Below, one piece after another: positions 49,488 through 62,415 of a stretch of 64,000 nt of DNA. This DNA comes from Polyodon spathula (taxonomy: Eukaryota > Chordata > Actinopteri > Acipenseriformes > Polyodontidae), in assembly GCF_017654505.1 (NCBI RefSeq), contig NC_054539.1, forward strand, positions 69,569,256 to 69,633,255, in the 5' to 3' direction. The position numbers and the translations under genes were made by a program. Within the stretch, counting starts at the first letter, position 1, and each line of letters begins with the position of its first letter. The notes under the pieces are model-generated. The model was not told the origin of the DNA. It searched no databases and saw nothing but the letters and a program-made list of their open reading frames with translations.

Positions 49488-50227
49488 CTTATTTTTTAAT
49501 AGTAAATAGAAATAGAAAGGTCAGACAATTATAATATATGAGCACCTGGAGGAAACTTGCTGTTGATTGTGTTTGGTTATTAATCATTCCAATTGGACAG
49601 AAGCTGAGAAAAGTCAAGGCTGTCCCCACAACGTGTATTGTAAGGTTGTCTGTTTCAGTTTTAAAATAACCATAATATTAATATGCAGATAAGCAATGTA
49701 TACAATAATAAGAATTATCACTGAAGCAGCTAATCTACTTTATAGGGGATAAATCATTTGTTCTTGTTATTATACTTGTTATAATTGTCTCAATTATTTT
49801 CACAGTCTGGATGATACTGTACAATAGCATCATTATAAAACTTTCCAAACAAACACAAATAGAAACCAACAGGGATTTAAGCCAACAATCAAGAAAGAGA
49901 AATCACAAAAAAGCAACTAGGTTTATTTTTGCTTTCTTTGATTTGTCTATTATGGTAACTCCTGTAAACAGTCATGTTTTCTAAATATATTTTTGCCCTT
50001 CAAGTGCATGCATGTGTGCCTAATACACCTCCACTCCCAGCAATGTGAAATTAAACAGAGATGAGTGTGTCCATGGGAAACATTTAGCAGAAAACATTTG
50101 TTATTTCCTATCATGTCCACATTGTTAATTACCGGAAAGCCTAAGCAAACTTACTTAGAACGGACTGTGCCTTTTACTGTACAATATTCCACTAATGAGT
50201 CATTGTTGCAGAATATAGAAGGATCTG
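49488..50227. other. No gene seen
   Basis: AT-rich sequence with nothing recognisable. Confidence 0.5.
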
Positions 50228-50350
50228 ATGCAGAATAAAGAATAGTGAGGTATGGTAAAACATATTAATAAACATGGCAAATGTGGGTAAACTATGGTAC
50301 AGTGAATACAAAGTAAAACCATGGAAAAGAATGGTAAAATACTATGGTGT
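50228..50350 (+). repeat. CATGGTAAA-type repeat
   Basis: Irregular repetition of GGTATGGTAAAACA, AACATGGCAAATG, AACTATGGTACAGTG and AACCATGGAAAAGAATGGTA. Related to 16855-16980 (minus) and 58155-58345 (plus). Confidence 0.5.
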
Positions 50351-50351
50351 G

Positions 50352-50380
50352 TACACACACATATATATATATATATATAT
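50352..50380 (+). repeat. Short (AC)n(AT)n tract
   Basis: About 9 bp of AC then 20 bp of AT, at the 3' edge of the CATGGTAAA repeat. Confidence 0.9.
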
Positions 50381-50579
50381 TCTATACTATAATCTATAGT
50401 AATGTGAACTTAAAATGACCACATCAGTTTTCTTTCTGGACTTTTTTTATGGCTCAGAATTAAGAAAAACCACATACTTTACACTTCCATTCCTCTTCCA
50501 GATTCACATCAGCACACCACTCAGAACACACCATTCTAAGTGTAAGCAGGGCTTCAGGTAGATTTGGGTTGTTATAAGG

Positions 50580-50734
50580 CAGGGCTGGCCTAAGCTGGTC
50601 CTTCCACTTCTAGTCTAAATTGTTTAATTGAACCAATTAAATCTCAGTCCAGACACTGAACTAGTTAGGTATATAATTTTACCTGTAAAACCTGGAGTGG
50701 AATGGCCCTTCAGGACCGTGATTTCACTCACCTG
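50580..50734. mobile_element. hAT-type MITE, third copy, with target duplication
   Basis: A 155-bp copy. The left end is CAGGGCTGGCCTAAGCTGGT and the reverse complement of the right end is CAGGTGAGTGAAATCACGGT, both continuing CCT. Flanks TTATAAGG (50572-50579) and TTTTAAGG (50735-50742) match at 7 of 8 bases, the clearest 8-bp target duplication in the family. Confidence 0.72.
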
Positions 50735-53700
50735 TTTTAAGGGATAATTGAAGAGGGTTTGTTTTGAGGTCACTCAAACAACATAGCTTTCAGTCTGATA
50801 CAGAACTTTGCGGTATTCGTGACAACATTGTGCAACTGGCTCTAATCAAACACTAGGTGACTGCTCCACCCTTTTCATTAAATGTGATATTGCTGAATAC
50901 CAACATTAACCTCAGGAGCCAATAGATTCACACCACAGGTTTAATGCATCCTTTGAGACTATGCTAGCAGCCATTATTTTTTCACTTATATATTTTTGTA
51001 TTTAATTTATATTCATCAATTCAAATTGGCTTAGGCAATGGCAAAAAAAAAAGGTCAAGCAAAACTAAACTGATTAGAGGAATCATACTTTTTATATTTC
51101 TTATTATTTTAGGCATGGTTACCTTTTTGTTGATTAAAAGATCAAATAGATATGGCTGAAACAATTATTTTAAGCAAGCAATACAATCAGCAAGAAATGT
51201 CACTGTCTGCCTTCACATTTATTTTAGAAGTTTCTTTATTATGTCCTAGTAAAAGGCTTCAAAATTGCCCTGGGAAAACCTGACATTATGCACAACCTTG
51301 TACATTTATACTGTGTTAATTTTAGAGGCTATGGGGTAAAATTAATAAGGATCTTAGTTTGCATGATAGACATTGGGAGCCAATGGCCTAGTTTACAGCA
51401 TTCCTGACTCAATGGCCTACAGTTTCAAGGGCCGCCATCAGAGCTAAATGGCTGTTTTTGTCAAGCCCTTTTAATGTCAGGTGCTTTTTACTCTACACCG
51501 ATTTGCCAACAAATGTGATTGACCTGCTACCAAAGCCCACAATGCACAGCTCCTCTTGGTACACTGTTAGAGCGCACACAGGTGTGTCTTGTCCAGTGCC
51601 GAAGGTTTGTGTGATTTTGGCCACTGTAGCATGTTTGTCGAGGCTTGATCCGTTATGAATCACTTGTAACTGGAGCTGTGATTTTCAGTGCCACTCCAGG
51701 AACATCTGAGTGGCAGTCTTGAGGGACAGGTTGGGTAAAGCAGCTGGTGCATAGAGAGAGAAGCCAGTTGCATGAGCATCATGCTCCTTTGTGAATTCAC
51801 AGAGAACTTTCGGCTTTTACATGTACAACTCTCACAAGCCTCCTATAGGAATATTGGATGACACATGGCATGTGACCACATAAATTAAAAGGGAATTTTC
51901 TGATTTTAGTCCATTGTGTATTAGGTAGCTAAAAACACCTATAAACCTCCAGTAGATGCGATCAGGCTTGGCACCCCTCTCGTTTTAATTCCAGAAACTA
52001 CAGGCTTTTTTAATTTATGTAATCCATGAGGAAAATATTAGCAAGCATGTTTTTTTTTTTTTTTCCAGAGTGATACATAACTTAGTGGCCATTGCTTGGA
52101 GGCACCAGCCAGTGAATCAATAGTGCTGGGCAGCTTTTAAAAAAAATAAGGTTTCGGTTTTAAGTATATCATCATTTGAAAGTCGTAGATTTAAAAATGA
52201 TATAACAGAATTTATTGAATTTAGTAGCACAGTTTTTAAGATACCTGCATTTTTCCATAAACCAACAAGTATTCCCTGAATCTTTGAAAACATATTGACA
52301 CAAAAAAGATTCAATGTTTTAAATATAAAGATTTTGAAGATTGAATGACAAAAAACTGCAAGATATGAATGTACCCCCCCAACACAGACACAGACCATAA
52401 TGTTATTTTGTTAATCTGTGCTCCAATTTATTTGAGTCAAAGTAACATTTATACTAAATTAAAATAGAGTTAGAGCTTAGTATATACAGACCAGGACAAT
52501 AACAACATCACTAAATATTTAGATATGATATATCTAATGTTTATTTTATATGTAATTATTTCTTAGTATGGTAAAACCCCTTTGAAACACAATTTTGTTT
52601 GTTTTTACTTTGTTTTAAACTACCTGGTCTTTCTAGGGGGCATGAATTAAATAATGTGTGCCTGAGTTCTGAATAAGATTTCTTAAACATTCTTGTACCA
52701 AACTACATCTTTTCAAATGGCCTTTCAAATAACATGTCTTCTTATTAAGATTCTTATATTTAATATTTTGTTACAATACCTGCTGCTAACATAATGTGGG
52801 TTAGACAACAGAACTTTTCTTTTTCTTTCACACAACTTAAGAAAGTTGTAATTGCCTATGGATCCTGTAACAATAACAAGAGGTTTGACTAATTTGGGTT
52901 TGTTATTGGTGGACTGTGTTTTTTGTTTACACTTATGGGTCTTAAAAACATTGAAACATATTTATATGTTCAATTCTTGTGCCATCAGTCTTGTGTTGTG
53001 ACATCAGTGTGTAGATGACCTTTGCAGATACATAAGTAAGAACCATACACACTCTGTAAAGACCACAAAAGTAAAGCTGCCTGTTGGTTGTTTACTAAAC
53101 TCGGCCGTTGATTTGATCAACCTTTGTACCCCTGTAATGGATCTCTTCCTACGGCTGATGAGTTAATAATACTGACATCAGCTTATAGGAAAGAATCCTG
53201 ATCCCTGTGGTTAGAACAGGCAATTCAATGCCTGTGTTCTTGGCTTTGAAAGCTATAGCATATAATGCTGCGAGACACAATTCTCTCTAAAGTCGCTGTT
53301 GGTCCTGGAGGATGAGGAGAGGTCACGGTAATGAGTTTGATGTTGAAACTCCCAGTCTTTGTTACTGACACGCACTTGTGTTTACACTCAAGGACGAGCT
53401 TATCAGTTCATCAAATCAGCCCCCATTGTTCATGTTGCGCGGTACCAGAAGTGAATAATACTGAAGAATAACAATAGTAAATACAATTTGGTACCATCCC
53501 AGAAGGTTGGTCAAACTGTATGGCTAGGCGGAGAACATTCAAGCAGTGACAATACCAAAATGTGGATGTTAAGTATTCTATCTGGCAGATACTGCTTCCA
53601 TAGGCTGCTGTTTGGTATAAGCTTAGAGCCTGAAATACAGTAGTTACTAAAACAATACACATCATTAAAGGTTTAAGTGTAGATGGATAGAATTTAGTGG

Positions 53701-53873
53701 TGGCTAAGCCTATGTGTAATTTTGTAAAAGTAAAAAAAGTACTTTAAAAATGATCGCAATAACCATACTGATCTGTGATAGCCATGTATCGTAGGCAAGT
53801 TTCGTTTAGCCTCCACCAACAGAACCTTACATCATGCGTTCCAAGGTCTACTGTATTGCTATTGGCTAACATG
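50735..53873. other. No gene seen
   Basis: No coding region supported. The stretch 51370-51660 is less AT-rich and may be regulatory, but no motif cluster stands out. A T run lies at 52050-52066. Confidence 0.45.
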
Positions 53874-53928
53874 ACAGAATCCCACCCATTTTGAGTTTTC
53901 TGTAGCCTCAAAATGGGTGGGATTCTGT
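53874..53928. repeat. Perfect hairpin, 22-bp arms, 11-nt loop
   Basis: Arm 53874-53895 (starts ACAGAATCCCACCC) is the exact reverse complement of arm 53907-53928 (starts CTCAAAATGGGTGGG). The loop is TTTTCTGTAGC. The right arm leads directly into the ZMYM1-like hAT coding relic. It may be an element end, a local inverted duplication, or a small-RNA precursor. Confidence 0.8.
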
Positions 53929-53944
53929 GTGTATTCTACCCTGT

Positions 53945-55084
53945 GTCTGACAAGCTTTACTGTAGTTCTACTTTTAATTGAGGAAAAAAATAAGAATAAA
54001 AAACGAACGTCACCCAAAGCCCAGTGGCTGATTGCAAGTATACAACAGCAAAAGCTCTTCTGCTGGCCTTCTTTACTTTTTCCAATTATCTCTTCATCTT
54101 CCCTGTGGATTTATGTGGGCTACAGTGATCTTCCACGGGCTGTAAAAAAACACAAAACAGCACCTGATCACGTATCCGCAGAGGTAAAACTGCAGCTTCT
54201 TGGGGAAGTCTGAATTGACATTGCATTAGATTATGGATTACATTACGTGATTAATAGATGTCATTGCCTATTTAGCAAAGCAGGAGTTACCATTTCGGGG
54301 GTGCTGAATCGTTGAATAAAGGGAATTACCGAGAACTAGGTTATTAGCAAAATATGACACGTTACTGGATCTGCATATACGTGAATCTACTGTATTTACT
54401 GGACTGTCTAAAACAATTCAAAATTATTTGGTGTCATCTTTTGCCTATATAGTACAGAGGCTAATTAAAAGAGAAAAAGCAGATTGCAGTTGTCAATTAT
54501 CCGATTGTGCAATGAATAAACTGGATTATGTAAACAAACTGGCAGCACAAATGTATTATGGTGCTGCAGTGATGGCATCTCAACTAAATGGCTTACAAGC
54601 AAAATTTAAAGAAAAGTGCCAATGACTATTTTTATACACTCTTATGCCCATCGCTTTACCCTGGTTATTAATCAAGCAGCAAAGTTCATCAAAGAAGCAA
54701 GAATTTTCTTTGCAACATTATCCGGATTTGCAAGCTTTTTTTTGATGTCAACAAAGCGAGCGAGCATGCTTGAGCATTATGGAGCCGGCAGACTTCCATC
54801 ATTGGAATTTTTCTTCCAGGGCAGTAGGCAGTGTGCTGTCACAACATCCACAACTTCAACAAACCTTTGAAACCATTATGGACCCGCCAGAGTTTGACGA
54901 TGATGCCGTCACTGCATCAAGCTGCTTCATTAACACACTGAAGAGTTTTGATTTCATGTTTATGCTGCTTTCATACAACCAGGTTTTCTGTCGGACTTAT
55001 CTGGTTTTCGATATTCTGCAGCAGAAAGCCAGCGATGTTGTTTTTTGCAGGAGGATAATTGATAACCTTCACACAGACATCTAA
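53945..55084 (+). pseudogene. ZMYM1-like hAT-superfamily transposase relic, N-terminal and central parts
   Basis: In shifting frames this encodes KAQWLIASIQQQKLFCWP and LWIYVGYSDLPRAVKKHKTA with VSAEVKLQLLGEV (TTF-type zinc-finger region), then AKYDTLLDLHIRESTVFTGL, and then a DUF4371-like core: YVNKLAAQMYYGAAVM, LNGLQAKFKEKC, KFIKEARIFFATLSGFASFF, WNFSSRAVGSVLSQHPQL, FETIMDPPEFDDDAVTASS and NTLKSFDFMFMLLSYNQVF. The order matches ZMYM1-like proteins, which derive from hAT transposases. Stops and frameshifts occur at several points (for example after GEV near 54211, and near 54625 and 54800), and about 70 codons around the first catalytic Asp are missing between IKREKADCS and MNKLDYVNK. The C-terminus continues at 56590 beyond an insertion. 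Confidence 0.8.
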
Positions 55085-55087
55085 CGC

Positions 55088-55838
55088 TGGGCAATGCCTA
55101 GTATTTCACTATTGATATATCCTTCTCCAAAAAAGCTAATGCATCAATTCATCAACGATATGAAAGGATAAAAACACAGTGCTGTATTATATGAGTTGTG
55201 GATTACAATGCAACATTGCTAGCAACGCTTTAAAAACTATTCTGTATATTAAAATTATCATATATATATATATATACTGTTTTTTTTCTTATTTATTTTT
55301 TGACCTTATTTGTGTTGATTTGTACCAGTTGGGGGTCAAAGCAAAATCCAAAAAAAAAAAAAAAAAAACAACCAATCCAGAGAAAAAACTAATAAAAAAA
55401 AAAATGATCACTGTCCACAGCAGTTTTGTAACAAGAGTGTTCTCCATGGCTTATATTTTAATTGTGTTAAGTAACATGATAGTATCCACATTTTGTTTTA
55501 ATTTAAACGATGACTGGTACTTGCTTACAATCTGCCCAGCATTACTGAACACCAGCTCACTAGGGACTGACGTTGCCGGGATGCTTAATACTTCTGAAAA
55601 AAGATATAACTTTTGGAATGATCTTTTTGCTTTTCTTAGTTTTTTTTCAAGGGTAGTTAAGTTGAATACATGCAGATTTTGTTTGAAGTTTTGTAGGGTG
55701 CCATTAAATGGTCATGCAAATTATGTTACCGGTGTATCCCCAAACATTGCTTTCTTTAATTGCCTCAGTCTTACAGACATCACCCACATGAAAATGGAAA
55801 ATACTTTCCAAATGCTATTTAGTCAAGCTGCTGAGCAT
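55088..55838 (-). mobile_element. Minus-strand hAT element relic with dimerisation domain
   Basis: On the minus strand, 55591-55451 encodes VLSIPATSVPSELVFSNAGQ and then IVSKYQSSFKLKQNVDTIML with LNTIKI before a TAA stop. This is the C-terminal hAT dimerisation domain of BED-zinc-finger hAT transposases; the usual SERVFS motif reads SELVFS. The plus-strand edge CGCTGGGCAATGCCTAGTAT at 55087-55107 resembles a hAT terminal repeat. Most of the transposase core is absent; a diverged upstream stretch (55620-55790) could be the BED-finger region joined by an internal deletion. The plus-strand 221-codon frame over this region is a shadow. Confidence 0.7.
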
Positions 55839-55839
55839 C

Positions 55840-56444
55840 TGTGATGAGGTACACCCCATACCTGTGTGTATTTGTGCTATTTTGTATTTCTGTTGTGTTA
55901 TTATGGTTTCACTGTATGGTTTGGTGTGTTAACAACACAAAGTTTTGTTATTATTGTTTACAGTCTGGATGGTGGTTAAAATGCCCCATCCAGATAAAAT
56001 CATGAGAATGCGTGGTCAACAGTGAGTCATTATTGACTAACTGGCTCTTGACCACGCGTATGAGAAACCCGTGCCAAATGTGGTAGGCGATAAACTAGGT
56101 AACTGATATCCAGTTAATCCCTCAGCCACAATATAAAAACAAGCAGCTTTGATTGAATAGCGAGTGTGTTCAGAGGAGGAACGAGATGTGAGTGAAAGAG
56201 AACCTGAAAGTTAAAACATAACAATTACTATGCGTGCTGGTTATACACTGGCACGATACTTGTTTTGTTTCATTTCGTGTCTGTTTTGTTTGTCTATTTG
56301 TTTTTGCCACTGTGCCATTTATTTTGTGTTTTTTTTTGTTAAAACCTTTTGTTTATTTATAAATAAGCACTTTTTATACCCCAGTGCTGTCTGCGTGTGC
56401 TACTTCTTCCTGGTCTGACATCACGTAAAAGCCATCCTGTCACA
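55840..56444 (+). repeat. Possible LTR-like segment inside the hAT cluster
   Basis: Starts TGTGATGAGGTACACCCCAT and ends GCCATCCTGTCACA (TG...CA), 605 bp. A TATA-type box (CAATATAAAAACAAGCAGC) is near 56130-56148 and a TTATAAATAAGC word near 56356. The start resembles the unit at 5586 and the end resembles bases 1-63. Direct flanks do not show a matching duplication. 56445-56590 may be leader sequence of the same element. No retroviral-type coding region is seen. Confidence 0.4.
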
Positions 56445-56589
56445 TATGATGTTCTGTGTGGGATAAACAACGACTCCACGAGTCAGACCAAGAAAGTACT
56501 GCAGGAGTTTTTTTTTATTTTTAAAAGTTTGAAAAAAGGAGTAATTTTTTGAAAGAGAAAAAAAAGTGCCCTACAGAGCTATAGAGTGA

Positions 56590-56835
56590 GAAGAAAGAGG
56601 GGTCATTTGGAGGATGCACAAGGGATGATCCTACGCTGAAGTATCGTACTACAGCATTCTGGACAATATACTGGAGCAACTGTCAGTTTGTTTCATCGAC
56701 CTAGATGAACTGATGTTTTTGCAACTTCTTGAGCCATCAAAATTTGTCCAAAGGAACAATGAATTTCCCATCGAGGCTCTAGAATCATCAAACTATTTCT
56801 TTGACACTGAGCTCTTGAAAAGCACTACAAGCTGA
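56590..56835 (+). pseudogene. ZMYM1-like hAT transposase relic, C-terminal part
   Basis: From 56656 the frame reads ILDNILEQLSVCFIDLDELM, then FLQLLEPSKFVQRNNEFPIE with ALESSNYFFDTELL and a TGA soon after. This continues the ZMYM1-like protein whose upstream part stops at 55084, so about 1.5 kb of foreign DNA (55088 to about 56590) splits it. The region just before (56590-56655) is weakly alignable and frameshifted. No dimerisation domain follows, so the true C-terminus is lost. Confidence 0.65.
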
Positions 56836-57229
56836 AACTGGTGGGTGTTGATTAAAAAGCAGAAAAGTGATGCCATATGATAGCATAGTGAAATAAATAA
56901 AATGTTATGTACAACAGGTATCAATGGCGTAACGTGGTAGGTTTCATTAATGGAATTAAACAGGCCTTAATATTTTAGATCTAGTCCTAAACCTACCCCA
57001 TCTATACCTCTATCACAGTTATGCTGGGAAAGACTCGGGACCAATCCAAACTGATTGTGCTTGTTAGATGTAAGTTCATCCTAAATTGTACCCCATTCTG
57101 TAACCGACAATATCGACACAATTTAGGCTTTGTAAAATGACCTGATTATCACCAAAACGTTAACAGATGTATTTGTTTATAACGTACGTATTTAAAAAAA
57201 GAACCAATAAATATGTAGGTATTGTCTCT

Positions 57230-57233
<4 letters not shown>
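56836..57233. other. No gene seen
   Basis: AT-rich sequence with nothing recognisable. Confidence 0.5.

Positions 57234-57281
<48 letters not shown>
57234..57281 (+). repeat. (AT)n microsatellite
   Basis: About 48 bp of AT dinucleotides, 60 bp before the 40-bp tandem array. Confidence 0.95.
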
Positions 57282-57283
<2 letters not shown>

Positions 57284-57340
57284 ATATTATAAAGAGAGTA
57301 ACTATGTGACCCATTGTATACACACCTAGATTTGTGGTGG

Positions 57341-57860
57341 GATCTATTGTGTAATACACTGTTTCATTAGCTGCAGAGGTGATCTGTTGTGTAGTACACT
57401 GTCTCATTAGCTGCAGAGGTGATCTGTTGTGTAGTACACTGTCTCATTAGCTGCAGAGGTGATCTGTTGTGTAGTACACTGTCTCATTAGCTGCAGAGGT
57501 GATCTGTTGTGTAGTACACTGTCTCATTAGCTGCAGAGGTGATCTGTTGTGTAGTACACTGTCTCATTAGCTGCAGAGGTGATCTGTTGTGTAGTACACT
57601 GTCTCATTAGCTGCAGAGGTGATCTGTTGTGTAGTACACTGTCTCATTAGCTGCAGAGGTGATCTGTTGTGTAGTACACTGTCTCATTAGCTGCAGAGGT
57701 GATCTGTTGTGTAGTACACTGTCTCATTAGCTGCAGAGGTGATCTGTTGTGTAGTACACTGTCTCATTAGCTGCAGAGGTGATCTGTTGTGTAGTACACT
57801 GTCTCATTAGCTGCAGAGGTGATCTGTTGTGTAGTACACTGTCTCATTAGCTGCAGAGGT
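57341..57860 (+). repeat. 40-bp tandem array, 13 copies
   Basis: The unit runs GATCTGTTGTGTAGTACACT then GTCTCATTAGCTGCAGAGGT. The first copy (57341-57380) differs at three positions; the other twelve (57381-57860) are identical base for base. Each unit holds a PstI-type CTGCAG and an interrupted palindrome GTGTA-G-TACAC. The array has no unique spacers, so it is a minisatellite and not a CRISPR array. The exact copy number may reflect assembly collapse or expansion. Confidence 0.98.
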
Positions 57861-58154
57861 GAGTCAGGAGACACATTGCTCCCAGTAGTCTCTCTCGGAT
57901 TAGAATCTAATGCCACATATCCTATTTCTATAAAGGAGTACCTGGTGGTTCCCATGACGATCTTTCTTTATCAATGATGGTTTCACATTTATCATACAAA
58001 CAGGTGTCAAGTAGAATCTCATAACTGTACAGTATCTGAATGTATTCACATATTGCTTTTTAATTCTACAATAACTTCTGTGTGTATCTTGCACTGTCTT
58101 GAACAGGTTTAAAATAATAGTCTAACTAGGCTTTCATATACTCCATAGTACCTG
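57861..58154. other. No gene seen
   Basis: Unique sequence without recognisable features; the minus-strand open frames running out of the array are not supported. Confidence 0.45.
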
Positions 58155-58345
58155 TGTTCTTTATAAAAGTTTACCATAGTAAAAGCATAGCAAAATGTAA
58201 TAAAACACAGTTAAAGCATGGTAAAGCATAGGAAAGCATTATAAAGATAGGGAGGATAGGAAAGCTTATTAATAAACCTGGCAAACCAATGTAAACCAAT
58301 GTAAATGCATAGTATAACAATGGTAAAACTGCAAAAATGCAAAGG
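58155..58345 (+). repeat. CATGGTAAA-type repeat
   Basis: Words such as ACCATAGTAAAAGCATAGC, AAAGCATGGTAAAGCATAGG and CAATGGTAAAACTGC recur irregularly. This is the longest of three related stretches in the window. Confidence 0.5.
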
Positions 58346-58870
58346 CTAGCTTTTATAAGGGGTAGTATGGCAAGAAAAAGAACCATAAGACATTTTGTTT
58401 GTATAATGAGACCACTCAGGTCACTCACTGTCAAATGCAAGGTCAGAGTTGGTAGGGGTCATATATAAGCTAGCTAGACCAAACCCATGTATACATTTAT
58501 ACTGATCTGTAGAAGTACTGAAAAGAAAGTGCTTGCTCAATGTTTTCTGATTGAATGTTTTTTTTTTTTTTACCACCAATACCAAATGTAAAACAAACTA
58601 GAAACAAGGCAATTTGGTTTTTTTAAATTGTGCCAATGACTATTCGGGGTAAATTCATCAGTACCAAACGCTGTTTCCAGAGAACTTTTTCAGAAAAGCC
58701 GGTGGAAAGGGAGTTGCAGTTAAATGTAACAAAGGCACAAATTCATATAATGAACGGAATGCAAATAGAGGAGACAAGGTGAAGATTTTGTAATAGTTGA
58801 CAGATAGAAAACAGATGACTTCCAGGCTCATGGTGGAAAGGGACAAAGGTAAAGTCTGTATCATCTAGCA
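58346..58870. other. No gene seen
   Basis: AT-rich sequence with a T run at about 58557-58571. Confidence 0.5.
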
Positions 58871-59150
58871 CAAGGTTTCGCAATCCTGGTCCTGGGGCCC
58901 CCTGTGTCTGCTGGTTTTTATTTACTTAATTAAACCCTTAATTGAACTAATAATGTGCTTGATTAGATATTTTTAATTGTTCTCAGCTCTTAAAAAGTTA
59001 TCGATTTCAAGATACTTATAAAATTGTGTAGTTAACTTGTATTCTCCAGCTGTTTAAAAGGTCTAACTAAGTTAATGAATAGTTCAATTAAGGGTCTAGT
59101 TAAGTATTTGAGAGCTCAGTTGGGATGAAAACCAACAGCCACAGAGGCTA
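58871..59150. mobile_element. hAT-type MITE, fourth copy, right end lost
   Basis: Left end CAAGGTTTCGCAATCCTGGT then CCTGGGG, followed by CTGCTGGTTTTTATTTACTT. The far side carries the inverted counterpart AGAGCTCAGTTGGGATGAAA and ACCAACAGCCACAGAGG. The outermost right repeat is missing, replaced by CTATGATGACGTC. At about 280 bp it is longer than the other copies. Confidence 0.55.
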
Positions 59151-61096
<1,946 letters not shown>

Positions 61097-61099
61097 TGA

Positions 61100-61510
61100 G
61101 CTAAAATATATAGGAAAATGTATAGGAAATTTAGTCCAAGTGGGTAATGGGACTGCATCCCCCAGAATACTACGAGATTGAAACAATAATGAGGCGCACC
61201 TGGTTCCTGTGATAAAGCAGGCATGTATAAAACCAGGTCTCAAAATGTTGGTAGTCTGTTTGCCTCTGTGTGAGGCCTCGAGGAAGCCTGTGGGGACAGC
61301 CAGGGAAAACAGAATGGTGGTACTTATATTAAATACATTTGTTTACCGGGAAACGGCTTAGCCATCTGATCTTAGCTATGACTAGGAAAAGCTCCTTGGT
61401 GGTGCTAGACTTTTGTATTTTGTTCAATGAATAAATATACAGGCACCGTACTGTTTTTTAAACCTATCTATGGTCCAGTGTGAAAGGTCCCGAATGAGGC
61501 AAAGCAACCT
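61100..61510 (+). promoter_or_regulatory. Possible LTR-like promoter segment
   Basis: A TATA-type box (CATGTATAAAACCAGG, about 61221-61236) follows CAGAATACTACGAGATTGAA and a poly-A-type word AATAAATA (about 61429) lies 200 bp downstream. The arrangement resembles an LTR or a repeat-borne promoter. Ends are not defined and no target duplication was found. Confidence 0.25.
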
Positions 61511-61633
61511 CTACTTTACCTCTATATATAAATATTAGGGCGGTCAAAGGATAAAAAAAATTGTAATCTTAGTTAATCTTGGTTTTAATCGCATATTTAA
61601 TTAAAACAATTACTACATTCATCCCATTCCATT

Positions 61634-61635
<2 letters not shown>

Positions 61636-61702
<67 letters not shown>
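61636..61702 (+). repeat. (AT)n microsatellite
   Basis: About 67 bp of AT dinucleotides, leading into TACACAGTACAGTG. Confidence 0.96.
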
Positions 61703-61707
<5 letters not shown>

Positions 61708-61709
61708 TA

Positions 61710-61785
61710 CAGTGAAAAAGTATTTGCTGTCATATTTTCAACATTTTCAAGACTCCCTTTCTGAGTCATATTACTTGTTAGTAAA
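61710..61785 (+). repeat. Possible Tc1-type terminal repeat remnant
   Basis: TA followed by CAGTGAAAAAGTATTTGCTG looks like the start of another Tc1/mariner terminal repeat. Similarity to known-style termini fades after about 20 bp and no second end is visible, so this may be coincidence. Confidence 0.35.
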
Positions 61786-62415
61786 AAAAAAAAAAAAAAA
61801 AAAATGAGGAGTGCTGAAATACATCCCACCCAAATAGAAGCCACTGTAGCTCTCTGTGGCAGACCATTTTTATGTATCATTTAGAATGTGTTATTTATGT
61901 CATTAGGTAATAACGGGGACATAATAGAATGGATGAAATGGTATAATCCTAGTATCTGTTAGCTTTTAAAAAAAAAAAAAAAAAAAACATTTGCAAAGAA
62001 ATATCATGTGCTTGTATAAACAGAGCAAGTAAATACACAAGAAGATTTTCTGGACATTTCTTCTGCTATGCCCCACCTTCTCCTATCCTTCTCTCCTTCA
62101 TTATACATTCTCCTTTGCCCTCTAAATCTGATCTTACATGGCTTCTTGAGTATACCTGGTGAAAGGTGTCAACTTGCATCGTCTCCTCCTGACCGTTAGT
62201 GTTTGCGTCTTAGACGGCTACAGCAGGCGGCTGGTCGACGCTTTGGTTTTAAATTTTGACCTTGACCGCATTCCAGTCCCCCAGGAGAGGTGTGTTAGGT
62301 GAAGGATGGGCTGAGCAGGTGTTCCAGGTTTTCTGTATCTTGTTTGTGTGCCACCTGTCCCGCTTGCTGCAGCTCCTGTGTCAGAGTTGATTTCCCCACT
62401 GGCCTCCCCGCCAGC
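61786..62415. other. No gene seen; A runs and a GC-richer patch
   Basis: A runs lie near 61783-61803 and 61969-61987. The stretch 62170-62415 is locally GC-richer and holds TGACCTTGA (62257-62265), the reverse complement of an ERR-type nuclear-receptor site TCAAGGTCA. Confidence 0.4.

Noticed and set aside
55179..55844. 221-codon plus open frame
   Set aside because: It runs through simple repeats and is the antisense of a hAT dimerisation domain read on the minus strand.
57341..57860. Regularly repeated 40-bp units resembling a CRISPR array
   Set aside because: The units are contiguous with no unique spacers, and the rest of the window is vertebrate repeat DNA.
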